Of a stretch of DNA of 6,137 bases, positions 1 through 6,137 are shown in pieces. The notes beneath the pieces are model-generated. The model was not told the origin of the DNA, made no database searches, and saw only the letters and a list, made by a program, of their open reading frames with translations. The position numbers and the translations under genes are program-made. This DNA comes from CAZKUN01 sp964555935 (GTDB lineage Bacteria; Armatimonadota; Zipacnadia; Zipacnadales; VGFC01). Position 1 is the first letter of the stretch, and the number at the start of each line of letters is the position of its first letter. Where the stretch lies: contig CAZKUN010000393.1 of the NCBI GenBank assembly GCA_964555935.1, forward strand, positions 1 to 6,137. Reading direction: 5' to 3'.

Positions 1-372
1 AAAGTTGACATCGCCGCTGAGGCCCCAGGCATGTTTGCCTATGTCGAGGCCCCGAATGTAGCAGGAGAAGCGATACTTGCCCGGTTGGACCGTGACCCCG
101 TTCGTGTAGAATCGGATCTTGCCGCCTTGCGCGCCGACAAGCTCAGCGCAGGTGTCGCCCGTCCGGGCGACCTTCCCATTGCGGAACTCGCAGGCGCCGT
201 CGAAGATCCAGCCACCCCACTGGGCGAACGGATTGCCGAACTGGTTCTTCTGCTGGGTCTCCTCAATGGATGGATCGGGAAGGAGATTCGGTCCGTCCTG
301 CGCGGGGGCGCAAGCCGGTAGCAGACAGACTGCGAGCATGAGGGACGCCAGAACGCTGATCTGTTTCCTCAT
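1..372 (-). CDS. Secreted protein with N-terminal carbohydrate-binding-like module (partial, C-terminus outside window)
   Basis: This is a leftward gene whose first 124 codons are visible; it runs off the window at base 1 without a stop. The N-terminus is a clear export signal: R2-K3, a hydrophobic stretch (about residues 5-20, ISVLASLMLAVCLLPA), then C21-A-P-A-Q. Signal peptidase I could cut after APA (residue 24). LPAC is a weak lipobox (Pro at -2), so a lipoprotein is possible. Residues about 28-124 read like the start of a CBM4/9-type jelly roll: an NLLPDPSIEE opening, a WGGW core (52-55), and a VTVQPGKYRFSCYIRG strand pair (93-108). The start ATG is supported by GGAGGA ten bases upstream and by the signal peptide. 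It lies 17 nt after the GH42-like gene, so the two are probably co-transcribed. A glycoside hydrolase or other carbohydrate-active domain probably follows outside the window, but that is inference; the full function is unknown. Confidence 0.85.
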   Translation of the reverse strand, partial: MRKQISVLASLMLAVCLLPACAPAQDGPNLLPDPSIEETQQKNQFGNPFAQWGGWIFDGACEFRNGKVARTGDTCAELVGAQGGKIRFYTNGVTVQPGKYRFSCYIRGLDIGKHAWGLSGDVNF

Positions 373-382
373 CTGAATCCTA

Positions 383-388
383 TCCTCC
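383..388 (-). promoter_or_regulatory. Shine-Dalgarno site of the minus-strand CBM-like gene
   Basis: On the minus strand the bases read GGAGGA, ten bases before the ATG at 372. The site starts just after the TGA of the upstream GH42-like gene (390-392), in the 17-nt gap between the two genes. This fixes the start of the downstream gene and suggests translation of both from one message. Confidence 0.7.
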
Positions 389-389
389 G

Positions 390-2732
390 TCAGGGGTGGG
401 TCACGACAAGTCCGGTAGAATCGACATCATGCGTCCGGCCTCGCAGCGTGATCTGTCCACTCCATTCGCGGTCGGGCAGTACGAATGCGGAGCGCGCATC
501 TCCATCCTCAAATGGCACAACCGTTACGGGCGCGTCCATGGGGTCTGCCAGCACGTCAACACCAAGCTTGCGGAGGTGGGCCGTAACCTGCGTTATGAGT
601 TGCGCATCCCATTCCGGTCCGCCATCACGACAGACAAGCCGCGGAGGCACGTTGGTGGGCGGCTTCTGGCGGTAGGCGTCACCGAGCAGAGCGGTGCCGA
701 CCGGTTCGCCATAGCGGATCGCAGGCTTCGGTCGCTGCTTCCGCGCGATCTCCCGCCCGGACATGTCGCGAGTGGCGAAGCGCCCGGATGTGACCAGCTT
801 CGCGCCGGCCAACGCCGGGAGGCCATCACGAAGCACGTATGCGCAATCCGGGACGATCACGGCCTTGTAGCCACTAAGATCCGCGTCAGCCAGTTCCTCG
901 AGGGTGTAGACATCCGGGCAGACACCGAGCCGTACCAACAGCTTGTACCAACCCATGAAGTCCGCCCAGTCGTTGGCGGGCTCGGGGAGGTACGCGTACA
1001 TCGGCATCCGCGGCATGACCAAGGCGACCTGGCAGATCGGCTGAGCGTCCGCCACCTGCGATGCGAGGCGCCGCACGTCCTCGATCATGCCGGTCAGTGG
1101 ATCCAGGCCCAGTTCGGTCGAGTAGTTGTAGTGCTCCGTCCCAAACCAGCAGTAGTACTGGATCCCGCTGCCCCCATGCTGGACCACGGACTGCGACAGG
1201 CGCGTCAAACCAGCCTGCCCCAGCGCGACCCCTCGGGTGAAGTCGAGGAGATCGACGGCCCACATGGGCCTGTCGTACTTGCGCATCATATCGAAGGCAC
1301 ACGTGACGGAATCGTAGTCCCCCTCCACCCCCGCCAACTGCATCCCGAGCACGTCGATGTGCTCGCCAAGGCGGGCGATGTGATCCAGCTCCATCCCGAG
1401 TTGCTGGGCGTTGTCCCACTCGAAGGCATTGGCGAAGCCGATGGTCAGGTAGCTGACGACGGGACGCGTGTCATCCGCCTCCTTGATCCAGGTCGCCATC
1501 TGCCCGATGAAGCCCGCGAAGGCCGTGGACCGGAAGTCCTGCCAATCGTAGACCTCCGCCAGCGGGTATTCCGCGCCTGATGCCAGCACCCCAACGGGCT
1601 CGTAGCTGATCCAGGCCTGTCCAGTCTCGTCCCAGCCGTTAGCGACGCGGTCGGGCTCGCCGGCTCTCCAATTGATGAAGTGCCACCCGCCCGCGTCCGG
1701 GTCGAGACTGGGATTCGGCGCGAGTTGCTCGCCGGCTTCGTTGGTGAAGCTCACCTCGTGGAGCGTCACCCGGCCCGCCGCGCGACACTTGGGCAACAAC
1801 CACGCCCGCGCCGCGTTCTCGGGCACCGTCACTGAAAGCGTCGCCATGCCCGTCCCGTCTGTGAGCGCGACGCCCGAGGTCGATCGGTCGATGTGGATGG
1901 GCGTCGGCTCAGTGGCATTGAGCCAGGCGATCTCGAACATCACCTGACCGGAGCGCACGTCCGCCGCCGTGAACTCCACGGAGGCCGTCACCCGCTGGCC
2001 CGGCTGAACGGGAACGTGCGAATCGACCGTCGTGCAATAGCACGCGTCGATCACGGCGCTATCGGGGAGCAGCGCGGCCTGCGGCAAGTCGCCGATGCCC
2101 TCCCACGAGACGAGCGGCGGTAAGACGGCGTCCCAGTCGAGAAACTCAGTCCCCCAGCGCGCGTTGAGCGCATCCAGCTGCCCGTATTTTGCCTCGAGGT
2201 AGTCGCGGAATCTCTCGGCTGCGAGCGGCGAGTATCCGTTGTCGTGGGGATACCACCACTCGCACCCGTTGCTGTAGCCGTAGATGGCATCAGCATGCTC
2301 GTGGCCGACGAGGTACTCAATGACGGCTTGCAGGTAGCGCTCCAGGTACTGCTGGTACATCGGCGAGAAGATCGAGGGGTCGCCGGCAAGAGAGCCGTCC
2401 TTGCGCGCCATCATCCCGCCCGATTCCTTGAGCTTGTCGATCATCCACCACACGCCGGCCGCGTGTGCGGGCCCGGCCTCCATCAGGCAGACGAGCCTCA
2501 CCCCGTTCTCATGGGCGAACTGGAGCTGCTCATCGAGCATGGAGAAGTCGAACTCGCCCTCTTTGGGCTCGATGAGCGACCACGGCGCGCGCACGATGAT
2601 GACGTCAGCCCCGGTCGTCGGGATCAGGTGGTCGTCATGCTTGGTCATCGGGAAATGGTTGACATACCCGATGGGCATATCGTCGGCGGCGAGCATGGCG
2701 GCGCCTACCAATGCAGCGATTGCTATCGTCAT
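390..2732 (-). CDS. GH42-like (clan GH-A) glycoside hydrolase with an inserted beta-sandwich domain
   Basis: The product is 780 aa and probably cleaves beta-linked glycosides (beta-galactosidase family by resemblance). A clan GH-A TIM barrel starts near residue 20: APWSLIEPKEGEFDFSMLDE (49-68) is the classic W-x-x-x-EP-x-EG-x-x-x-F strand. FRDYLEAKYGQLDALNARWG (175-194) strongly resembles the GH42 block that follows the acid/base strand. Residues about 220-350 break the barrel and look like a CBM-type beta-sandwich. The barrel resumes at about 390; HGGSGIQYYCWFG (519-531) matches the strand after the nucleophile. Residues about 565-655 resemble the Rossmann-like GH42 trimerisation domain (GYKAVIVPDCAYV, 621-633), with a beta-rich tail after it. 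The usual Asn-Glu acid/base pair appears as N155-G-C-E158, and the expected nucleophile Glu falls on D494 (PMWAVD), both aligned by eye. The start has GAGGA four bases upstream; alternatives are M13 and M19. The N-terminus is hydrophobic (residues 3-16) but has no Lys/Arg. Strict GH42 membership and substrate are unproven. Confidence 0.85.
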   Translation of the reverse strand: MTIAIAALVGAAMLAADDMPIGYVNHFPMTKHDDHLIPTTGADVIIVRAPWSLIEPKEGEFDFSMLDEQLQFAHENGVRLVCLMEAGPAHAAGVWWMIDKLKESGGMMARKDGSLAGDPSIFSPMYQQYLERYLQAVIEYLVGHEHADAIYGYSNGCEWWYPHDNGYSPLAAERFRDYLEAKYGQLDALNARWGTEFLDWDAVLPPLVSWEGIGDLPQAALLPDSAVIDACYCTTVDSHVPVQPGQRVTASVEFTAADVRSGQVMFEIAWLNATEPTPIHIDRSTSGVALTDGTGMATLSVTVPENAARAWLLPKCRAAGRVTLHEVSFTNEAGEQLAPNPSLDPDAGGWHFINWRAGEPDRVANGWDETGQAWISYEPVGVLASGAEYPLAEVYDWQDFRSTAFAGFIGQMATWIKEADDTRPVVSYLTIGFANAFEWDNAQQLGMELDHIARLGEHIDVLGMQLAGVEGDYDSVTCAFDMMRKYDRPMWAVDLLDFTRGVALGQAGLTRLSQSVVQHGGSGIQYYCWFGTEHYNYSTELGLDPLTGMIEDVRRLASQVADAQPICQVALVMPRMPMYAYLPEPANDWADFMGWYKLLVRLGVCPDVYTLEELADADLSGYKAVIVPDCAYVLRDGLPALAGAKLVTSGRFATRDMSGREIARKQRPKPAIRYGEPVGTALLGDAYRQKPPTNVPPRLVCRDGGPEWDAQLITQVTAHLRKLGVDVLADPMDAPVTVVPFEDGDARSAFVLPDREWSGQITLRGRTHDVDSTGLVVTHP

Positions 2733-2736
2733 TGAA

Positions 2737-2741
2737 TCCTC
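2737..2741 (-). promoter_or_regulatory. Shine-Dalgarno site of the GH42-like gene
   Basis: On the minus strand GAGGA lies four bases before the ATG at 2732. The spacing is short but workable, and no in-frame ATG, GTG or TTG was found nearby upstream, so this supports the chosen start. Confidence 0.55.
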
Positions 2742-2802
2742 GGACCCGTGGCGATGCGCGAGAGCTTCGAGACGTTCGCCGTCAGAGCCCCGGCGCCCTC
2801 GG

Positions 2803-2814
2803 TTCGGGCCCGAA
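2803..2814. repeat. 12-bp perfect palindrome, possible operator
   Basis: TTCGGGCCCGAA reads identically on both strands and lies near the middle of the divergent spacer, 70 bp from the minus-strand start and 83 bp from the plus-strand start. A dimeric repressor or activator controlling both directions would bind such a site. In G+C-rich DNA a palindrome of this size can also occur by chance, so the operator role is inference. Confidence 0.4.
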
Positions 2815-2848
2815 TGGACAGGGAGGTCGCAGCCGCGCCGTGCGTCAA

Positions 2849-2870
2849 CTTCCCAGCAAGTCGCTGGAAG
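2849..2870 (+). repeat. Imperfect inverted repeat in the leader of the DUF4838 gene
   Basis: The left arm CTTCCCAGC (2849-2857) pairs with the right arm GCTGGAAG (2863-2870) over eight base pairs with one bulged C and a five-base loop AAGTC. It ends 27 bases before the ATG at 2898. It could be an RNA hairpin in the leader or a DNA operator. There is no U-tract after it, so it is not an intrinsic terminator. Confidence 0.4.
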
Positions 2871-2881
2871 CCGCCTAACAC

Positions 2882-2895
2882 GAGGAGACGCTCCT
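2882..2895 (+). promoter_or_regulatory. Shine-Dalgarno site of the DUF4838 gene, within a small hairpin
   Basis: GAGGAG (2882-2887) lies ten bases before the ATG at 2898 and decides that start. The core AGGAG (2883-2887) is exactly complementary to CTCCT (2891-2895) across a three-base loop, so the ribosome-binding site can fold on itself just before the start codon. The SD assignment is fairly secure; a regulatory role for the stem is inference. Confidence 0.65.
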
Positions 2896-2897
2896 GC

Positions 2898-5858
2898 ATG
2901 AGGCAGATCGCGCTGATGGGGTTACTGCTGGCGATAGGAATCGGGCAAGCGGACGCCCTGACGCTGGTTGACGGGGGCGATTCGGACTACACGATCGTCA
3001 TCAGCCAGGGCGCATCGCCGTCCGTCAGACATGCGGCGGACGAACTGCAGCGCTTCCTTGAGGAGATCTCCGGGGCGAGACTGCCCATCGCCACAGATGA
3101 TGGCCCGGCGACGCCACGCGAGGTCCTGGTCGGTGACAGCGCCCACCTGGCGGCACTCGGTGTGGAGATCGACTGGGATGCGCTGGGCGAGGAAGGCTTC
3201 ACGCTGAGGACCGTGGGCGAGACCCTCGTCATCGCGGGGAGCGACGTGCGGGGCGCGATGTACGGCGTGTACCACCTGCTCGAGGAGTACCTGGGATGCC
3301 GGTGGTTCAGCGCCACCGTTAGTCGAATCGTATTCCCACAACATATGCGTTTCCGAGACGCCGTCGCACCTCAGCCAACGATTGCGCTGCCGGACATTGA
3401 CGACTCGCAAGTGCCGATCCTTGAGTACCGCGAGCCGTTCTACTGGGATGCATTCGACGGCGACTGGGCCGCGCGCAACAAGGCCAACAGCCGCGCAGCC
3501 CGCCTGGAGGAGCACCACGGCGGGAAGATCACCTACTTCCCGTTCGTGCACAGTTTCACGGAACTGGTCCCGAGCGATGAGTACTTCGCCGAGCATCCCG
3601 AGTACTTCAGCGAGATCAACGGGCAGCGCGTCGGCAACCACTCGCAGCTCTGCATGTCGAGCGACGGGGCGGTCGAGGCGGCAGTCGCCACAGTACGCCG
3701 GTGGATCGAAGCCAACCCCGATGTCAACATCGTCAGCGTCTCGCAGAACGATTGGGGCAGCTACTGCACGTGCGAACCGTGTTCGGCGCTCGCGGATGCC
3801 GAGGGGAGCTGGGCAGCGCCGCTGGTAGTCTTCGTGAATAGGATCGCCGAGGCCATCGAGGGTGACTACCCCAACGTCGCCATTGATACCCTCGCCTACC
3901 AGTGGTCGCGCAAGCCACCGAAGACCATCCGGCCGCGAGACAACGTCATCATCCGGCTCTGCTCCATCGAGTGCTGCTTCGCGCATCCACTAGACTCATG
4001 CGATTACCCCCAGAATGTCAGCTTCCGCGACGATATCGTCGGCTGGTCGAAGCTCTGCGACAGGCTCTACATCTGGGACTACGTGACGAGTTTCTCCAAC
4101 TACCTGACGCCCTTCCCGAACTGGGATGTGCTGAAGCCCAACATCAGGTTCTTCGCCGATCACGGCGTGAAGGGGATCTTCGAGGAGGGCAACTACAACA
4201 GTCCCGGCGGCGAGTTGGCGGAGCTTCGGGCCTATGTGATGGCGAAGCTGCTCTGGGACCCGGACTACGATGCCGACAAGGCGATGGATGAGTTCCTCGA
4301 GGGTTACTACGGACCGGCCGCCGAGCCGATTCGCGATTACGTCGACATGCTCACGGCAAAGGTCCGGGACGAGAATCTCCATCTCGTAATCTGGGTCGGT
4401 CCGAACAATGCGTTCTTGACTGACGAGATCATCGAGCGCGCGAACCACCTGTTCGATGTGGCAGAGCGGCGCACGGCCGGCGATCCGGACCTGCTGCTTC
4501 GGGTGCGCACGGCGAGGCTGGGGGTGCAACACGCGGAGTTGACCAAGTACAAAGCCCCGCCTGAGAGCGACTGGATCGTGCGCGACGGCCTATGGGGGCC
4601 GCGCGACCACGCGGGATTCGACGCTCTCGCCGATGGATTCTTCGATGTGGTCGACGCCGTGGGCATCACCAACCACAGAGAGGGCGCCCCCAACATGGGC
4701 GTCTTCCGCGAGGCGGTGATGAGCAAGCGCGGCGGGCTCCCCGTGGTAACGCTTGACGGTGACGACATCTCGGCGGATATCATTGCCGGAGCCGGCGCCC
4801 GACTGGCAGCTCTACGAGACAGCGAGGGCCGCAACGTGGCGGCCGGATCGGGCTATACGGTCTCGCTAAGCCGCTCAGTGACGGGCAGAGGCGCCGCCGA
4901 GGCATTCCTCCCGGTTGCGGGCGCGGCCGACACGTATGCGGCCGAGTTGGCGGGCGGTCTGACGCTGACGCGCTCGTTCAGGGCTGCAAACGGGGAGTTG
5001 CGGGTCGTATCAGGGGTCACGAACACCTCTGCCGTGCCGCAAGACCTGATCCTGCATGTGACGATGAATCTCGACCTCGGGCCGGCCGACGCGAACGTGC
5101 TGAGCGCGGACGGGGGCCAGATGAGCATTGCCATTCCCGAGGATCGCACGACGGAGACATTCGCTATTCCCTCAGATCTCGCGCAGAGCTTCATGCTGGC
5201 CAACGGAGAGACGAAGCGAGGTGTGCGGGTCACCACGGAGCAGGACACAACGGCTTTCGTCACATCGTCAACCGGGACCACGCCAACCCAAGTCCACTTC
5301 TACGTTCCCGTAGAGGCGCTGGGGCCCGGAGCGTCGATGGAACTGGCTCAGGCCCTGATACCGCAGACCGTACCTGACGTCCCGGGCGCCGAGTCGCCGC
5401 GCGATCACGCGGCCACGAGGGTTGAGATCCAGGACGACCGATTCAGCCTCCATATGGAGGGCGTGCTCTCCGAGTATGCGATGGATCCGACCGCTTCGGA
5501 TGGATGGGTCGTGAAGCAGCTTGGGTCCGACAAGGAGTGGAGCATCCAGCACGTCCTTGATGAGTCGCTCTTTGACCCCGACGCCAGGTACCGGGTTCTG
5601 GCGGACGTCCGCATCGACCGCAAAGGCGACGAAGGGACCGCCCTCACCTTCGGCGTCTACGACTCGGTCAACGCGGCGTACGCGCTGAACGGCAGCAGGA
5701 GTGTCGCGGACATGCCACCAGACGAGTGGACGACCATCGACTTCGGCGCGTTCGTCCCGCGACAGGGCATGTATATCTGGACAGCGCCGCCGCTGAACGG
5801 CGATAACGTCGAGTGGGTACGCGTCGACCGATTCATCCTGGAGAGGGTGGACGAGTAA
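2898..5858 (+). CDS. Secreted DUF4838 / GH163-type glycoside hydrolase
   Basis: The product is 986 aa. Residues 1-20 form a signal peptide (R2, hydrophobic core IALMGLLLAIGIG, cleavage likely after ADA), so it acts outside the cytoplasm. Residues about 22-135 look like the alpha/beta domain preceding GH67/GH20-type barrels (ADELQRFLEEISGARLPI; LGCRWF at 132-137). Residues about 170-550 carry DUF4838-like landmarks: FPFVHSFTELVP (214-225), HPEYF (233-237), SQNDWGSYCTCEPC (282-295), YIWDY (391-395), GIFEEGNYN (426-434), LLWDP (451-455) and EGYYG (468-472). From memory, the GH163 family of endo-beta-N-acetylglucosaminidases acting on complex N-glycans was created from DUF4838; whether this member shares that activity is unknown. 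D285 and E429/E430 are candidate catalytic residues. Residues about 610-825 look like a beta-supersandwich and about 840-984 like a jelly-roll, possibly a carbohydrate-binding module. ATG 2898 is preferred over GTG 2748 because of the SD and signal peptide. Confidence 0.88.
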   Translation: MRQIALMGLLLAIGIGQADALTLVDGGDSDYTIVISQGASPSVRHAADELQRFLEEISGARLPIATDDGPATPREVLVGDSAHLAALGVEIDWDALGEEGFTLRTVGETLVIAGSDVRGAMYGVYHLLEEYLGCRWFSATVSRIVFPQHMRFRDAVAPQPTIALPDIDDSQVPILEYREPFYWDAFDGDWAARNKANSRAARLEEHHGGKITYFPFVHSFTELVPSDEYFAEHPEYFSEINGQRVGNHSQLCMSSDGAVEAAVATVRRWIEANPDVNIVSVSQNDWGSYCTCEPCSALADAEGSWAAPLVVFVNRIAEAIEGDYPNVAIDTLAYQWSRKPPKTIRPRDNVIIRLCSIECCFAHPLDSCDYPQNVSFRDDIVGWSKLCDRLYIWDYVTSFSNYLTPFPNWDVLKPNIRFFADHGVKGIFEEGNYNSPGGELAELRAYVMAKLLWDPDYDADKAMDEFLEGYYGPAAEPIRDYVDMLTAKVRDENLHLVIWVGPNNAFLTDEIIERANHLFDVAERRTAGDPDLLLRVRTARLGVQHAELTKYKAPPESDWIVRDGLWGPRDHAGFDALADGFFDVVDAVGITNHREGAPNMGVFREAVMSKRGGLPVVTLDGDDISADIIAGAGARLAALRDSEGRNVAAGSGYTVSLSRSVTGRGAAEAFLPVAGAADTYAAELAGGLTLTRSFRAANGELRVVSGVTNTSAVPQDLILHVTMNLDLGPADANVLSADGGQMSIAIPEDRTTETFAIPSDLAQSFMLANGETKRGVRVTTEQDTTAFVTSSTGTTPTQVHFYVPVEALGPGASMELAQALIPQTVPDVPGAESPRDHAATRVEIQDDRFSLHMEGVLSEYAMDPTASDGWVVKQLGSDKEWSIQHVLDESLFDPDARYRVLADVRIDRKGDEGTALTFGVYDSVNAAYALNGSRSVADMPPDEWTTIDFGAFVPRQGMYIWTAPPLNGDNVEWVRVDRFILERVDE

Positions 5859-5861
5859 CCG

Positions 5862-6137
5862 ATGATCCGCCACCTGGTCGCGATCTCCATCCTGGCGCCG
5901 ATATCTGCCCTCTCACAGAGCGAAGGCCCAAGCCTCGCTCTACTTGATTCGGGCGTATGGGTGGAGGATCCGCTCGGCGAGCCCGTGATCGACCGGGGGC
6001 CGGACGGAGCGTGGGACCACGTAGCTGTGGACAACCCCTTCGTCATCGAGGACGACGGCGTGTTCTACTGCTACTTCGAGGCCGAGAACGTCGACGGTCA
6101 GGAGCAGGTCACCCGGCTCAACCCCGGCGCGCTGGGC
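5862..6137 (+). CDS. Secreted protein, probable five-bladed beta-propeller glycosidase (partial)
   Basis: The first 92 codons are visible and the frame is open to the window edge. The ATG is three bases after the TAA of the DUF4838 gene, so the genes are almost certainly co-transcribed and perhaps translationally coupled; GGTGGA nine bases upstream, inside the previous gene, is a weak SD. The N-terminus (MIRHLVAISILAPISALSQS) is a short signal peptide with R3/H4 and a hydrophobic core; cleavage is likely around residues 15-18. Residues about 51-67 read GAWDHVAVDNPFVIEDD followed by GVFYCYFEAEN (68-78). That pattern, an aromatic and acidic approach to an NP-x-V-I strand and then an aromatic strand, resembles the first blade of GH43, GH32 or GH130-type propellers. 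With so little sequence the family cannot be assigned, and a non-catalytic propeller is possible. Confidence 0.75.
   Translation, partial: MIRHLVAISILAPISALSQSEGPSLALLDSGVWVEDPLGEPVIDRGPDGAWDHVAVDNPFVIEDDGVFYCYFEAENVDGQEQVTRLNPGALG

Larger units (their letters stand above)
2733..2897. other. Divergent intergenic control region between the two gene pairs
   Basis: This 165-bp spacer separates the start codons of the two divergent leading genes and must hold their transcription starts unless the promoters lie within the genes. I see no convincing -35/-10 pair on either strand; a TTGACG on the minus strand (2842-2847) has no matching -10. It does contain a 12-bp perfect palindrome (2803-2814), an imperfect inverted repeat (2849-2870) and the two ribosome-binding sites. 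A plus-strand GTG at 2748 would extend the rightward gene by 50 codons, but that extension has no signal-like or domain-like character and is treated as non-coding. Confidence 0.75.

Noticed and set aside
31..321. Plus-strand 96-codon open frame opposite the CBM-like gene
   Set aside because: The minus strand encodes a signal peptide plus a CBM-like module with its own SD, which explains the stretch better.
396..1580. Long plus-strand open frame (394 codons) opposite the GH42-like gene
   Set aside because: It is antisense to a gene with clear family motifs, its protein has low-complexity Arg/His/Pro-rich composition, and long antisense frames are expected in G+C-rich coding DNA.
2842..2847. 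TTGACG as a -35 box for the minus-strand operon
   Set aside because: There is no -10-like hexamer at a suitable distance downstream, so a promoter cannot be claimed.
2849..2870. Inverted repeat as an intrinsic terminator
   Set aside because: No run of T follows on either strand, the stem has a bulge, and it lies in front of a gene.
2748..2897. GTG-initiated 50-codon N-terminal extension of the DUF4838 protein
   Set aside because: It would bury the signal peptide, has Arg/Pro-rich composition without domain character, and the ATG at 2898 has a good SD.
2922..3986. Long minus-strand open frame (354 codons) opposite the DUF4838 gene
   Set aside because: It is a mirror-frame shadow: no recognisable domain, and it would overlap a strongly supported gene completely.

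Overview
The window looks like part of a carbohydrate-degradation locus from a high-G+C bacterium. G+C is high by eye, all four genes have recognisable Shine-Dalgarno or near-SD sequences, and large secreted multi-domain glycoside hydrolases are packed together. DUF4838-type and divergent GH42-type enzymes in such clusters are typical of Planctomycetota, Verrucomicrobiota/Lentisphaerota, Armatimonadota and similar environmental (often metagenome-assembled) lineages. The phylum cannot be fixed from this sequence alone.

Layout: two divergent gene pairs leave a 165-bp intergenic region (2733-2897). Leftwards (minus strand) run a GH42-like clan GH-A glycosidase (2732-390) and, 17 nt later, a secreted protein with an N-terminal carbohydrate-binding-like beta-sandwich (372 to beyond base 1, partial). 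Rightwards (plus strand) run a secreted 986-aa DUF4838/GH163-type glycoside hydrolase (2898-5858) and, 3 nt later, a secreted protein whose visible part resembles the first blade of a GH43/GH32/GH130-type five-bladed beta-propeller (5862 to beyond 6137, partial). There is no RNA gene, mobile element, CRISPR array, transporter or regulator in the window, and non-coding DNA is confined to the divergent spacer and two tiny gaps.

Interpretation: at least three of the four products have clear export signals (the GH42-like protein has an unusual one), so the cluster probably acts on a complex extracellular or periplasmic glycan, with a beta-glycosidase, a hexosaminidase/uronidase-superfamily enzyme and a propeller enzyme working together. 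The substrate is not evident. The most notable points are a GH42-like barrel with an inserted beta-sandwich and non-canonical residues at both expected catalytic positions, a DUF4838 enzyme with a roughly 400-residue C-terminal extension, and a compact divergent control region containing a 12-bp palindrome, an imperfect hairpin and a small stem that would mask the SD of the DUF4838 gene.
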